From VBAU01 sp036005185 (GTDB taxonomy: Bacteria; Bacteroidota; Bacteroidia; Chitinophagales; Chitinophagaceae), in the NCBI GenBank assembly GCA_036005185.1, contig DASYQS010000052.1, forward strand, positions 1 to 64,000: DNA of 64,000 nt. The letters are read 5' to 3'. This document shows, one piece after another, positions 40,686-48,703 of this stretch. The translations under genes were made by a program, and so were the position numbers. The notes beneath the pieces are model-generated. The model did no database searches, had not been told where the DNA came from, and worked only from the letters and a program-made list of their open reading frames with translations. The first letter of the stretch is position 1; every line of letters begins with the position of its first letter.

Positions 40686-40717
40686 AAGGTGATGCTATTT
40701 AGCATCACCTTTTTTTA
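40686..40717 (+). terminator. Intrinsic terminator of rpsP
   Basis: AAGGTGATGCT-attt-AGCATCACCTT followed by TTTTTT gives an 11-bp perfect stem with a T run, 44 bases after the rpsP stop. Confidence 0.9.
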
Positions 40718-40720
40718 TGG

Positions 40721-40832
40721 CACGAATTACGAATTATTCATGTTTTTTGGACCAGCAGCATCAATTCCGTCCAGCAAGGAAAACGTCTCCAACCTGTATT
40801 TGTACAATTCGTTTTAATTCGTGTAATTCGTG
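40721..40832. repeat. Foldback repeat with AATTCGTG words
   Basis: The left arm CACGAATTACGAATT (40721-40735) pairs with the right arm AATTCGTGTAATTCGTG (40816-40832), with two extra bases in the right arm. The arms are about 80 bases apart. The right arm reaches the rimM start codon. Confidence 0.65.
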
Positions 40833-41354
40833 TTTGTGACTGAATATTTCAAAATAGGAAAATTTGTTGCCGTACATGGAGTCAAGGGCGAGCTTGTGCT
40901 CAAACACGAACTGGGAAAGAAAACCTCATTAAAAGGACTAAAAGCGATTTTTATTGAAGAAAGAAAAAATTCTTTTTTGCCTTGGTTTGTTGAAAACACA
41001 AAAATCAAAAGCGAACAAGAAGTCTTTTTGAAATTAGAAGGAGTGGCAACAAGGGAAGCCGCCGCGAAACTGACACAAAAAGAAGTTTGGTTCACAGAAG
41101 CGGATCGGAAAAAATTTGCAGCCAAGTCGTCGCCGATCAACCTATTGGGTTATACAATCATCTATGAAAAGAAAGGTTTGGGGGCAGTGTTAGAAATCAT
41201 TGAACAACCACATCAAATGCTTTGCAGAATAGAGATCAACAACAAAGAAGTTTTAATTCCACTGAATGAAGATACTTTACAGAAAATTGATGACAAGAGA
41301 AAAGAAGTAATTGTAAACCTGCCTGAGGGTTTATTAGATGTTTATCTTACCTGA
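40830..41354 (+). CDS. rimM: Ribosome maturation factor RimM
   Basis: Binds S19 and helps mature the 3' part of 16S rRNA in the 30S head. The N-terminal barrel begins TEYFKIGKFVAVHGVKGELVLKHELG and has FVEN and FLKLEGVATREAA motifs. The PRC-barrel half follows (INLLGYTIIYEKKGLGAV, VLIPLNED, VNLPEGLLDVYL). It has 174 residues. Only GTG starts are available, at 40830 or 40836; both lie at the edge of the AATTCGTG repeat, so the exact start is uncertain. Its place after rpsP is the usual one, although a terminator stands between them. Confidence 0.94.
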   Translation: MFVTEYFKIGKFVAVHGVKGELVLKHELGKKTSLKGLKAIFIEERKNSFLPWFVENTKIKSEQEVFLKLEGVATREAAAKLTQKEVWFTEADRKKFAAKSSPINLLGYTIIYEKKGLGAVLEIIEQPHQMLCRIEINNKEVLIPLNEDTLQKIDDKRKEVIVNLPEGLLDVYLT

Positions 41355-41359
41355 TCGTA

Positions 41360-41836
41360 TTATTTATATCCCGATTTTATAAAATCAGCCAATAGTTTCA
41401 TTCTGTAATAGAGATTGCTGAGCATGAGTGATATATTATTCTTTACTTTTTCCACCGTATTGCCATTCATTTTTTTGATGATCTTCAACTCTTCAATCTT
41501 CTCATCTATTTTATCAATTAATTTTTCAGTATTCCAGCCAATATATTTTTTATTGCGCTCATCATAAACATGGTAAGCTTCAATAATGCCTGACCTCAAC
41601 TTTCTGAACCGGAAATTATTTTTTATGGCCTCCTTAATGGCTTCGTTGGTTAGCAACTCAATCATTACATCAGGGGATACATTATTTTTATAAGCATTGC
41701 TGAAAACATTCAAGTTATCCCGAAGTTCGCGGATCACTTGTTTTTTTAATATATCATTCGTCTTGCTTTCCTTATTTAAAAAAGTAAGTAAGTCTTTCAG
41801 TGGGCCAATGCCTGTCTTAAGCCAGTCGAGATTCAT
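41360..41836 (-). CDS. Hypothetical helical protein
   Basis: I do not recognise a family. The 158-residue protein is predicted largely helical, charged and without signal peptide or membrane segment. Heptad-like stretches appear in TEKLIDKIDEKIEELKIIKK and the following region, and another helix in ILKKQVIRELRDNLNVFSNAY. It contains no cysteine. It may be a small coiled-coil adaptor. Convergent with rimM, 5 bases apart; no terminator is seen between them. Both sides are flanked by foldback repeats. Confidence 0.7.
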   Translation of the reverse strand: MNLDWLKTGIGPLKDLLTFLNKESKTNDILKKQVIRELRDNLNVFSNAYKNNVSPDVMIELLTNEAIKEAIKNNFRFRKLRSGIIEAYHVYDERNKKYIGWNTEKLIDKIDEKIEELKIIKKMNGNTVEKVKNNISLMLSNLYYRMKLLADFIKSGYK

Positions 41837-41855
41837 TTGTTAAAAATAATAAACA

Positions 41856-41932
41856 GAACACGGATGACACAGATTAGACAGATTTAATAGATTAGTCAGT
41901 GACGATCCATTCTACCCCTGTCATCCGTGTTC
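41856..41932. repeat. Foldback repeat with GAACACGGATGAC arms
   Basis: GAACACGGATGAC (41856-41868) and GTCATCCGTGTTC (41920-41932) are perfect inverse arms. The loop (51 bases) has AGATTAGACAGATTTAATAG word repeats. It lies between the hypothetical gene and dinB. Confidence 0.75.
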
Positions 41933-41951
41933 CAATCGTTACCTTTGAGTT

Positions 41952-43157
41952 ATGTCAGAATTCATACGACATATTGCTCATTTTGACCTTGACTCATTTT
42001 TTGTTTCGGTTGAAATTCTGAATGATCCTTCGCTCAAAGGCAAGCCTGTTCTTGTTGGCGGTAGCGACAGAGGTGTTGTTGCTGCTTGCAGTTATGAAGC
42101 AAGAAAATTCGGCATCCACTCTGCAATGCCCATGAAGCAAGCAAAAAAACTTTGCCCTCATGCTCTTGTTGTAAGCGGAATGCGAGGAGAATATAGCCGC
42201 TACTCAAGATGGGTTACTGATATCATTGCTTCCAAAGTACCATTGTTTGAAAAAGCATCTATCGATGAATTTTATATTGACCTCACTGGCATGGATAAGT
42301 TTTTTGGTGTAAGCAAGTACACAAAAGAGCTAAGGCAATTGATCATGAATGATACAGGGCTTCCTATTTCATGTGGCTTGTCGTCTGGAAAATTGATCAG
42401 CAAGATCGCTACCAATGAAGCTAAGCCGAATGGTTTTTTAGAAGTCCCTCATGGAAAAGAAAAAGATTTTTTATGGCCGCTGGCTATCGAAAAAATTCCT
42501 GGAGTGGGAAAGAACACAGAAATACAATTAAAAAATTTCGGCATTTATAAAATTGAAGACATTGCTAAAACGCCTATTGATGTGATGGAAAAATATTTTG
42601 GCAAATGGGGAGAATCACTTTGGCGTAAATCAAATGGCATTGATAACGTGGAAATAGAGACCAATTGGGAGCAAAAAAGCATGAGCCATGAAAATACATT
42701 TGAAGAAGATAAAACCGATATTGGATTTTTATACAGCGAATTGGTAAGACTCACGGAAAAAACAGCTTATTCATTAAGAGAAGACGATATGCTGACCGGA
42801 TGTGTGACTGTGAAGATCAGATATTCAAATTTTGAAACTACTTCTCGTCAGGAAACAATTGATTATACCTCGCTGGATGATCAATTGATAGCAAAAGTAA
42901 AGGACCTGTTTAATAAATCATGGCAAAAAGGGAGACCGGTTCGATTGCTTGGAGTTCGGTTTAGTCAATTGATATCTTTTACCATGCAGATGAGCTTGTT
43001 TGAAAATAGCGCGGAGAAGCTAAATTTATACAAAGCTGTTGATGACATTAAAGACCGGTTTGGCAGTAAAGCAGTTGTTAAAGCTGTTACATCACATCTC
43101 ACAGAAAGTGTAAATCGCAATGCAACACGGCATAACAGAAAAAAATCTGCTGGATGA
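41952..43157 (+). CDS. dinB: DNA polymerase IV (Y-family)
   Basis: Error-prone translesion polymerase. Catalytic acidic residues are in HFDLDSFFVSVEIL (near residue 9) and KASIDEFYIDLTG (about 104). GGSDRGVVAACSYEARKFGIHSAMP, CGLSSGKLISKIATNEAKP and KIPGVGKN mark palm, fingers and thumb. A beta-clamp binding motif, QMSLF, occurs near residue 346. Length of 401 residues is longer than E. coli DinB but usual in Bacteroidota. No LexA-like site was recognised upstream, where the foldback repeat lies. The stop overlaps the VOC gene start (ATGA). Confidence 0.96.
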   Translation: MSEFIRHIAHFDLDSFFVSVEILNDPSLKGKPVLVGGSDRGVVAACSYEARKFGIHSAMPMKQAKKLCPHALVVSGMRGEYSRYSRWVTDIIASKVPLFEKASIDEFYIDLTGMDKFFGVSKYTKELRQLIMNDTGLPISCGLSSGKLISKIATNEAKPNGFLEVPHGKEKDFLWPLAIEKIPGVGKNTEIQLKNFGIYKIEDIAKTPIDVMEKYFGKWGESLWRKSNGIDNVEIETNWEQKSMSHENTFEEDKTDIGFLYSELVRLTEKTAYSLREDDMLTGCVTVKIRYSNFETTSRQETIDYTSLDDQLIAKVKDLFNKSWQKGRPVRLLGVRFSQLISFTMQMSLFENSAEKLNLYKAVDDIKDRFGSKAVVKAVTSHLTESVNRNATRHNRKKSAG

Positions 43158-43537
43158 AAAAAGCCAAAACTTATGGCCTCACACATATTGCTATTGCCGT
43201 AAAGGATTTGGATCGCACCCTAAAGTTTTATCAAAAAATTTTTGATGTCAAACTGATGTATCATCAGGATAATTTTTTGCAAGTGACAACACCTGGCACA
43301 AACGATATTATAGTGTTTGAAAAGAAAAAGGCTGAGTATGGAAATACAGGGGGCATTGCTCATTTTGGTTTTCGGCTTAGAAAGGCAAAAGACATCGAGG
43401 AAATGGCCAAGAGAATTACAAGAGCCGGTGGAAAAATTACTGAAAAGGGAGAATTTGTTCCTGGTGAGCCCTATATCTTTTTTAAAGACCCTGATGGGTA
43501 TGAGATTGAGGTGTGTTACGAAAAAGTTGACGGCTAA
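43154..43537 (+). CDS. VOC (glyoxalase/dioxygenase) family protein
   Basis: Small metal-binding protein of the vicinal-oxygen-chelate fold. Two beta-alpha-beta-beta-beta units are visible: LTHIAIAVKDLDRTLKFYQKIF and GGIAHFGFRLRKAKDIEEMA. Likely metal ligands are the His in THIAIAV, the His in IAHFGF, and Glu in GYEIEVCYE. The PGEPYIFFKDPDGYEIEV ending is a good family mark. At 127 residues it is one full VOC module. Overlap with dinB suggests coupled translation. The substrate cannot be told from sequence. Confidence 0.9.
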   Translation: MKKAKTYGLTHIAIAVKDLDRTLKFYQKIFDVKLMYHQDNFLQVTTPGTNDIIVFEKKKAEYGNTGGIAHFGFRLRKAKDIEEMAKRITRAGGKITEKGEFVPGEPYIFFKDPDGYEIEVCYEKVDG

Positions 43538-43640
43538 ATAACAATCAAATCGCCGCCATATTTAATTTCTTGCTTTATTTCCTCGACAGGATTTGCCTCC
43601 CTAAAAACGGCTTATATTCGCCCTTCAAAAAATAAATGAT

Positions 43641-45008
43641 ATGTCCCAAGCTTGGAAAGATTATCAAGAAAAAAATAAAGATCGTTTTTTGAATGAAATG
43701 CTTGATCTGTTGCGCATACCTTCAGTAAGCGCAAAGAGCGAGCATAAAGCTGATATGCAAAAATGTGCCGATTTAGTAAAGCAGCGACTACTTAACGCGG
43801 GTTGTGATAAAGCGGAAGTGATGGCTACTGACGGACACCCGGCAGTATACGGAGAAAAAATTATTGATCCATCAAAACCAACAGTATTAATATATGGTCA
43901 TTATGACGTGCAGCCACCCGAGCCGCTGGAGCTTTGGCACAGCGGACCTTTTGAGCCGGTGATCAAAGATGGGAAAGTATATGCAAGAGGAAGTGCAGAT
44001 GATAAGGGGCAGTTTTATATGCACATAAAAGCGTTGGAAATTTTGGTGCAAACAAGGACCATGAGCACCAACATAAAATTTTTAATTGAAGGTGAAGAAG
44101 AAGTAGGCTCACCTAATCTTGGAAAATTTGTTGCTGCCAATAAAAATTTATTGAAAGCTGATGTTATTCTGATCAGTGACAGTGCGATGCTGAGCATGGA
44201 AAATCCTTCCTTGGATATTGGCGTTCGTGGATTAAGCTATATCGAGGTTGAAGTAACAGGCCCCAACAGGGATTTGCACAGCGGAACGTATGGAGGCGCT
44301 GTCGCTAATCCTATCACCATTCTTTCAAAAATGATCGCTGGTTGTCACGATGAAAATAATCACATCACTATTCCTGGTTTTTATGATGATGTAGTAGAGG
44401 CGACAAAAGAAGAAAGAGAGTTAATGGCAAAAGCTCCTTATAATGAAGAAGAATACAAAAAAGAATTAGGAGTAAAGGAATTATGGGGCGAGAAAGGATA
44501 TACAACCAATGAACGAACCGGCATTCGTCCCACTCTTGAAGTAAATGGCATTTGGGGTGGTTATACGGGTGAAGGAGCTAAAACAGTTTTACCTTCAAAA
44601 GCTACCGCCAAAATTTCAGCACGACTAGTGCCTAATCAATCATCGCGCAAAATGACTGAGCTGTTGTTGAACTATTTTCAAAAAATTGCCCCATCATCCG
44701 TAACAGTAAAAGCGTTTGAACATCACGGCGGCGAACCTTATATGACACCGATTGATAGTAAAGGGTACAAAGCCGCAGCAAAAGCTATAGAAACAACGTT
44801 TGGTAAACAGCCTATTCCAGTTCGCGGCGGAGGGAGTATTCCTATCTGCTCGATTTTGGAAAAAGAATTAGGAGTAAAAATCATTTTCATGGGTTTTGGG
44901 CTAGACAGCGACAACCTGCATTCACCAAATGAAAAATACAATATTGAGAATTACTACAAGGGAATAGAAACCATTCCTTATTTCCATAAATATTTTGCGG
45001 AGAGTTAA
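43641..45008 (+). CDS. M20 family dipeptidase/metallopeptidase
   Basis: Zinc peptidase of the M20 group (CNDP-like dipeptidases), cytoplasmic. Metal-site motifs: LIYGHYDVQPPEPLELWHSG (first His and Asp), ARGSADDKGQFYMHIKALE, IEGEEEVGSPNLG (catalytic Glu and metal Glu) and DNLHSPNEKYNIENY near the C-terminus (last His). The lid domain runs from about residue 190 to 345. Length of 455 residues is typical. It stands as a single gene; a TATATTCG sequence about 30 bases upstream could be its promoter. Confidence 0.95.
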   Translation: MSQAWKDYQEKNKDRFLNEMLDLLRIPSVSAKSEHKADMQKCADLVKQRLLNAGCDKAEVMATDGHPAVYGEKIIDPSKPTVLIYGHYDVQPPEPLELWHSGPFEPVIKDGKVYARGSADDKGQFYMHIKALEILVQTRTMSTNIKFLIEGEEEVGSPNLGKFVAANKNLLKADVILISDSAMLSMENPSLDIGVRGLSYIEVEVTGPNRDLHSGTYGGAVANPITILSKMIAGCHDENNHITIPGFYDDVVEATKEERELMAKAPYNEEEYKKELGVKELWGEKGYTTNERTGIRPTLEVNGIWGGYTGEGAKTVLPSKATAKISARLVPNQSSRKMTELLLNYFQKIAPSSVTVKAFEHHGGEPYMTPIDSKGYKAAAKAIETTFGKQPIPVRGGGSIPICSILEKELGVKIIFMGFGLDSDNLHSPNEKYNIENYYKGIETIPYFHKYFAES

Positions 45009-45039
45009 CAAACGGAAACCAATACCATTTTAAAACTGC

Positions 45040-45252
45040 TTATTTAATTTTTCGAAGCGCTTTCCCTTTGTGTGCAGCAATATGATCAGTCTTATCGCTT
45101 TTAATTTCATATTGGGGATCATCTTTAGTAGCATGATGAACATACCCTTTATAATTAAAATTCTTTGTGTGTATCTTAATGATCTTGCCTGATACACGTC
45201 CCGCTTCTGAATTCCAGCTTACATGATCACCTACCTTAAATTGCTTTGACAT
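45040..45252 (-). CDS. DUF2945 (hypervirulence-associated Tudor-like) protein
   Basis: Small basic protein of 70 residues. FKVGDHVSWNSEAGRVSGKIIKIHTK at the start and PQYEIKSDKTDHIAAHKGKALRKI at the end match the DUF2945 family. The fold is an SH3/Tudor-like barrel of unknown partner. I start at the ATG at 45252 because the longer frame (to 45297) adds a hydrophobic stretch not found in the family. It lies between the M20 gene and the S4 gene, divergent from the latter. Confidence 0.88.
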   Translation of the reverse strand: MSKQFKVGDHVSWNSEAGRVSGKIIKIHTKNFNYKGYVHHATKDDPQYEIKSDKTDHIAAHKGKALRKIK

Positions 45253-45313
45253 AAGTTTTAATTTTGGGAACCATTTAAAAAGCAAGAATAAAGCCATTAC
45301 TTATTTGATTTTT

Positions 45314-45700
45314 ATGGCAGAAAAAGATAAGCTTCGTCTTGATAAATATCTCTGGGCCATTCGTCTTTTCAAAACGAGGACTTTAGCTGCTGTAGCTTGT
45401 GACATGGGCAAGGTAAAATTTAGTGGCGCTTCAGCTAAAGCAGCAAAACACGTGAATGTAGGAGATGAATATGAGGTAAAAACAGAAGCTAAACGCTGGC
45501 GAATAAAAGTGACTGGCCTTTTGCACAACCGTGTAAAATATGAAGAGGCAATAAAATATTATGTTGATATTACTCCTGCCGAAGAAATACAGCGATTGCA
45601 ATATCAGGCTTCCGCTTTTCATACCGGCAAGCGACAAAGCAAGATCGGAAGGCCTACCAAAAAAGAAAGAAGGGATCTGGATGAGTTCTTAGGAGATTGA
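45314..45700 (+). CDS. S4-domain RNA-binding protein (Hsp15-like)
   Basis: Binds structured RNA, by analogy with Hsp15, which rescues stalled 50S subunits carrying a nascent chain. The S4 motif is at the N-terminus: LRLDKYLWAIRLFKTRTLA, GKVKFSGASAKAAKHVNVGDEYEV. The C-terminal part is basic (GKRQSKIGRPTKKERRDLDEFL), as in HslR. It has 128 residues from the ATG at 45314; a TTG three codons earlier is less likely. A strong terminator follows. Confidence 0.92.
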   Translation: MAEKDKLRLDKYLWAIRLFKTRTLAAVACDMGKVKFSGASAKAAKHVNVGDEYEVKTEAKRWRIKVTGLLHNRVKYEEAIKYYVDITPAEEIQRLQYQASAFHTGKRQSKIGRPTKKERRDLDEFLGD

Positions 45701-45714
45701 ATCTGGAAAATATC

Positions 45715-45753
45715 AAAAAATAGTCAACGATTTAAATCGTTGGCTATTTTTTT
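45715..45753 (+). terminator. Intrinsic terminator of the S4-domain gene
   Basis: AATAGTCAACGAT-ttaa-ATCGTTGGCTATT (one mismatch), preceded by A residues and followed by TTTTT, so it may work on both strands. It lies 15 bases past the stop. Confidence 0.85.
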
Positions 45754-45793
45754 GCTGCCTTAAACAAATTCATCTCTTTCGTAACTTGTACTG

Positions 45794-47608
45794 ATGCAAG
45801 AAAGAGTTTTCCAAAAAACCAGCCGCCTTGTAAGAGTCAGAAAAAACCTGCGCCATGCGATGGCCCTCGCCTGGGCTGCCTCTCCGCGTTTGCTCATTCG
45901 CTATAGCCTGCTGGGCATGTTCAATGCTGTCATGGCTCCTATTTCTGTTTACTTAGGCGCTCTGCTTGTGAACAAAATTGCCGAAGCCCATTTGCATGCT
46001 CTCAAGTTTAATAGTGTTCTTTATATCGTTATCGGTCTATGGGTCACTTTTGTAGTGCAGCGAGCAGTAGGGGCTTACATGGGCTATGGAAGGAATCTAT
46101 ATGTTCGCCGTGTAGAATTGGAGGCTGAACGGCATTTGCTCGAAAAAGCTTCTAAAGTTGATCTTGGCCATTTCGATAATTCTGATTGGCATGACCGATT
46201 AGCAAGGGCTAAACGAGATGTAAATTGGAGACCTGGCGATCTTACTTGGTCCATACTCGGATTATCAGGAAACATTGTCACGATTATATTGATGGCAGGA
46301 CTGCTTGCACGATTGCATTATCTATTGGTGATCCTTGCGCTTGGAGCAGCATTTCTTTCCTTAGCGCTGGAAAGTCGCGTTACCACAAAACTCTATAACT
46401 ATTTCTATAAAGAAACTCCTGAAGAAAGAGAACGGCAATATCTAGGCGACCTGCTGGTGCAGCCGCGAAATACAAAAGAGGTAAGGGCTTATGTATTGGC
46501 AGACTATCTTCTTGGCAGGCATCACAAACTATCCGAAGATCTTTTCAAACAAAGGCAGCAAATGTTTCGCCTAGGTAGTCGAATGTCGCTATGGACTGGA
46601 ATCGTGACTGGAACCGTTCTTGCATTAGCCTATGTATTTGTTGCCATCAAAGGAATCGAGGGTAGTTTTGATCCCGGAGCGGTGGTGCTGGTGATCGGGG
46701 CTTTTACATCGGTATCAGGGACTTTAGGAAATATTTCCAGCACATTTGTAGCTGTTGATCAACATACCACTTTTCTTGACGATTATTTCTCGTTTCTTGG
46801 TATTGAAACCATTTTACCTGTTCCGTCAAAACCTCTTTCCATTCCCCCGGCTCCAATTGAAGGAATTGATTTTGACAACATCATTTTTACTTATCCGGGA
46901 GGCACTGAGCCTGCGGTTATCGGGTTGAGCCTTCATATACGCAAAGGTGAGCTCATTGCACTAGTAGGTGAAAATGGGGCTGGCAAGTCCACACTCATCA
47001 AATTGCTGCTTCGTTTTTATGATGTACAGCAAGGGGCAGTAAAAGTAAGCGGTATTGATGTAAAGGATATGGACCCTCAAGAGTTGAGAAACAGGATCGG
47101 TGTACTGTTTCAGGATTATGCTACCTATGAGCTTTCCGTAAGAGAAAATGTAGTGATGGGAAGACCAAACGGCGTAAATGATGACAGCCTGGTGATCAAG
47201 GCCCTGCAAGACAGCCGTAGTGAATGGCTTGTGAGCAAGATGCCCAATGGCCTTGATTCAAAAGTGGGAAGATTGTTTGAGGGTGGTCATGATCTTTCAG
47301 GTGGCGAGTGGCAACGCCTTGCTCTTGCACGCATCATGTATCGGAATGCTGACATCTGGATATTGGATGAACCAACATCTTCACTTGATCCCGAAGCTGA
47401 GGCAGCCATCTTCGCCGAGCTAAAAGAAAATCTTAAGGGTCGCATTGGTATTGTTATCTCACACCGTTTCTCTACTGTGCGGATTGCCGATAGAATTGCT
47501 GTGATTGATGATGGACGAGTAACTGAGCTAGGTACACATGAAGAATTATTGGCTGCAGGCAATCGCTATGCTCGATTGTTCGAATTGCAGGCAAGTGGTT
47601 ATAGATAA
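45794..47608 (+). CDS. ABC transporter, fused permease and ATPase
   Basis: Half-size exporter in the inner membrane that works as a dimer. Residues 1 to about 345 are the membrane domain with about six hydrophobic segments. The ATPase domain follows: Walker A ALVGENGAGKSTLIKLLL, Q-loop VLFQDYATYELSVRENV, signature LSGGEWQRLALAR, Walker B IWILDEPTSSLDPEAE and the switch His in VISHRFSTVRIA. The 604 residues are standard. Base composition looks richer in G and C than its neighbours, and the sequence reads like exporters outside Bacteroidota, so transfer is possible. The substrate is not known; it stands alone with no peptide or modifying enzyme gene nearby. Confidence 0.93.
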   Translation: MQERVFQKTSRLVRVRKNLRHAMALAWAASPRLLIRYSLLGMFNAVMAPISVYLGALLVNKIAEAHLHALKFNSVLYIVIGLWVTFVVQRAVGAYMGYGRNLYVRRVELEAERHLLEKASKVDLGHFDNSDWHDRLARAKRDVNWRPGDLTWSILGLSGNIVTIILMAGLLARLHYLLVILALGAAFLSLALESRVTTKLYNYFYKETPEERERQYLGDLLVQPRNTKEVRAYVLADYLLGRHHKLSEDLFKQRQQMFRLGSRMSLWTGIVTGTVLALAYVFVAIKGIEGSFDPGAVVLVIGAFTSVSGTLGNISSTFVAVDQHTTFLDDYFSFLGIETILPVPSKPLSIPPAPIEGIDFDNIIFTYPGGTEPAVIGLSLHIRKGELIALVGENGAGKSTLIKLLLRFYDVQQGAVKVSGIDVKDMDPQELRNRIGVLFQDYATYELSVRENVVMGRPNGVNDDSLVIKALQDSRSEWLVSKMPNGLDSKVGRLFEGGHDLSGGEWQRLALARIMYRNADIWILDEPTSSLDPEAEAAIFAELKENLKGRIGIVISHRFSTVRIADRIAVIDDGRVTELGTHEELLAAGNRYARLFELQASGYR

Positions 47609-47665
47609 TTAGCGATTATCTTAAGTTCTCATTAGCAAGAATGGAAGAATGTTATGGATAAAAAA

Positions 47666-48577
47666 TTAATATCCCCATTTCTTCATGATCTGTAGATCTT
47701 GCTTAACACACTCCAAAGGAGTTTTGCCTTGATAGCTTTCCTGCTCAATAATAAAGTGTGTAGTGCCCCCGATCTTTTTGGCGAGATCAATAACTTGTTT
47801 TACCTGCATAATTCCCATTCCAAGAATAGTGCTTTCATATTCTCGATTACTTCCCTTTTCGGTTTTAATTTCATCCTTTACATGAAAAGATTTAAATCTG
47901 CCTGGATATTGTTTCAGCAACTCCAAAGGTCGACCGCCCGCACTATACATATTGCCCATGTCCATTTGCTGTATCACCAGATTGGGATCAGTTTCTTTAA
48001 GAATGATATCATACAACATCACACCATCAATTTTGGTGTTGAATTCAAAATCATGATTATGATACCCGAATTTCATTCCTGATTTTTTACACAGCTCCCC
48101 ACTCTTATTAAACACTGCCAGAAAACGTTTTAAGCCATCAACATCCTTTCGATAGCTTTCATCCAACCAGGGACTGATCACATATTCCTGTTCCATGACG
48201 GCGGCATCTTCAACAGTATATTTCCATTTATCTGTGAAATCATTTTTGCCCTCATCCCATGCGTCTCTGCCCATTACAGTATGACCGCTTTTCATTTGCA
48301 GACCTAAACCGCTCAATAATTTTTTAAATTCCGGCGCCGAAAAGCCATAGAATTTTCTATCAACATAATCGGCATGCTCTACGTATTTGTAACCCATCTC
48401 ACTAATTTGCTTCAATGTGCCCTGCGGGTCTTTTTTCATATCATCTCTTACGCTATATAACTGGATGCCTGTTATTGTTTTTTGTTTTTCCGCTTCAAAC
48501 AACGACTTAGAAATTAAGCTGACACTAGCTAACGCCATGGTGCCATCTTTAATAAATTTTCTACGGGATGAATGCAT
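47666..48577 (-). CDS. Sugar phosphate isomerase/epimerase (TIM barrel), exported
   Basis: Xylose-isomerase-like AP-endonuclease-2 fold protein of 303 residues. The N-terminus SSRRKFIKDGTMALASVSLI is a twin-arginine signal, so it is probably folded in the cytoplasm and exported. Family motifs: ITGIQLYSVRDDMKKDP, MGYKYVEHADY, MKFGYHNHDFEF (metal site His), IQQMDMGNMYSAGG and KSFHVKDEI. Metal ligands Glu, Asp, His and Glu are in place. It is divergent from the Gfo/Idh gene (126 bases apart) with the NupG-type permease behind it, a set used by Bacteroidota to process oxidised sugars. Confidence 0.9.
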   Translation of the reverse strand: MHSSRRKFIKDGTMALASVSLISKSLFEAEKQKTITGIQLYSVRDDMKKDPQGTLKQISEMGYKYVEHADYVDRKFYGFSAPEFKKLLSGLGLQMKSGHTVMGRDAWDEGKNDFTDKWKYTVEDAAVMEQEYVISPWLDESYRKDVDGLKRFLAVFNKSGELCKKSGMKFGYHNHDFEFNTKIDGVMLYDIILKETDPNLVIQQMDMGNMYSAGGRPLELLKQYPGRFKSFHVKDEIKTEKGSNREYESTILGMGIMQVKQVIDLAKKIGGTTHFIIEQESYQGKTPLECVKQDLQIMKKWGY

Positions 48578-48672
48578 ACAGAATATTTTAGAGTGACTAA
48601 TTTACCACTTTTGTTTTTGCTGTCGTTTTTTCTATATGATTATGTAACTTCCTATCCCCAATCCTATTGAAT

Positions 48673-48683
48673 TATAATCTTTG
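48673..48683 (+). promoter_or_regulatory. -7 region (TATAATCTTTG) of the Gfo/Idh gene
   Basis: AATCTTTG fits TAnnTTTG except for the first base and lies about 20 bases before the ATG at 48704. Confidence 0.45.
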
Positions 48684-48703
48684 CAAAACTTAAAACGAAT
48701 TGC

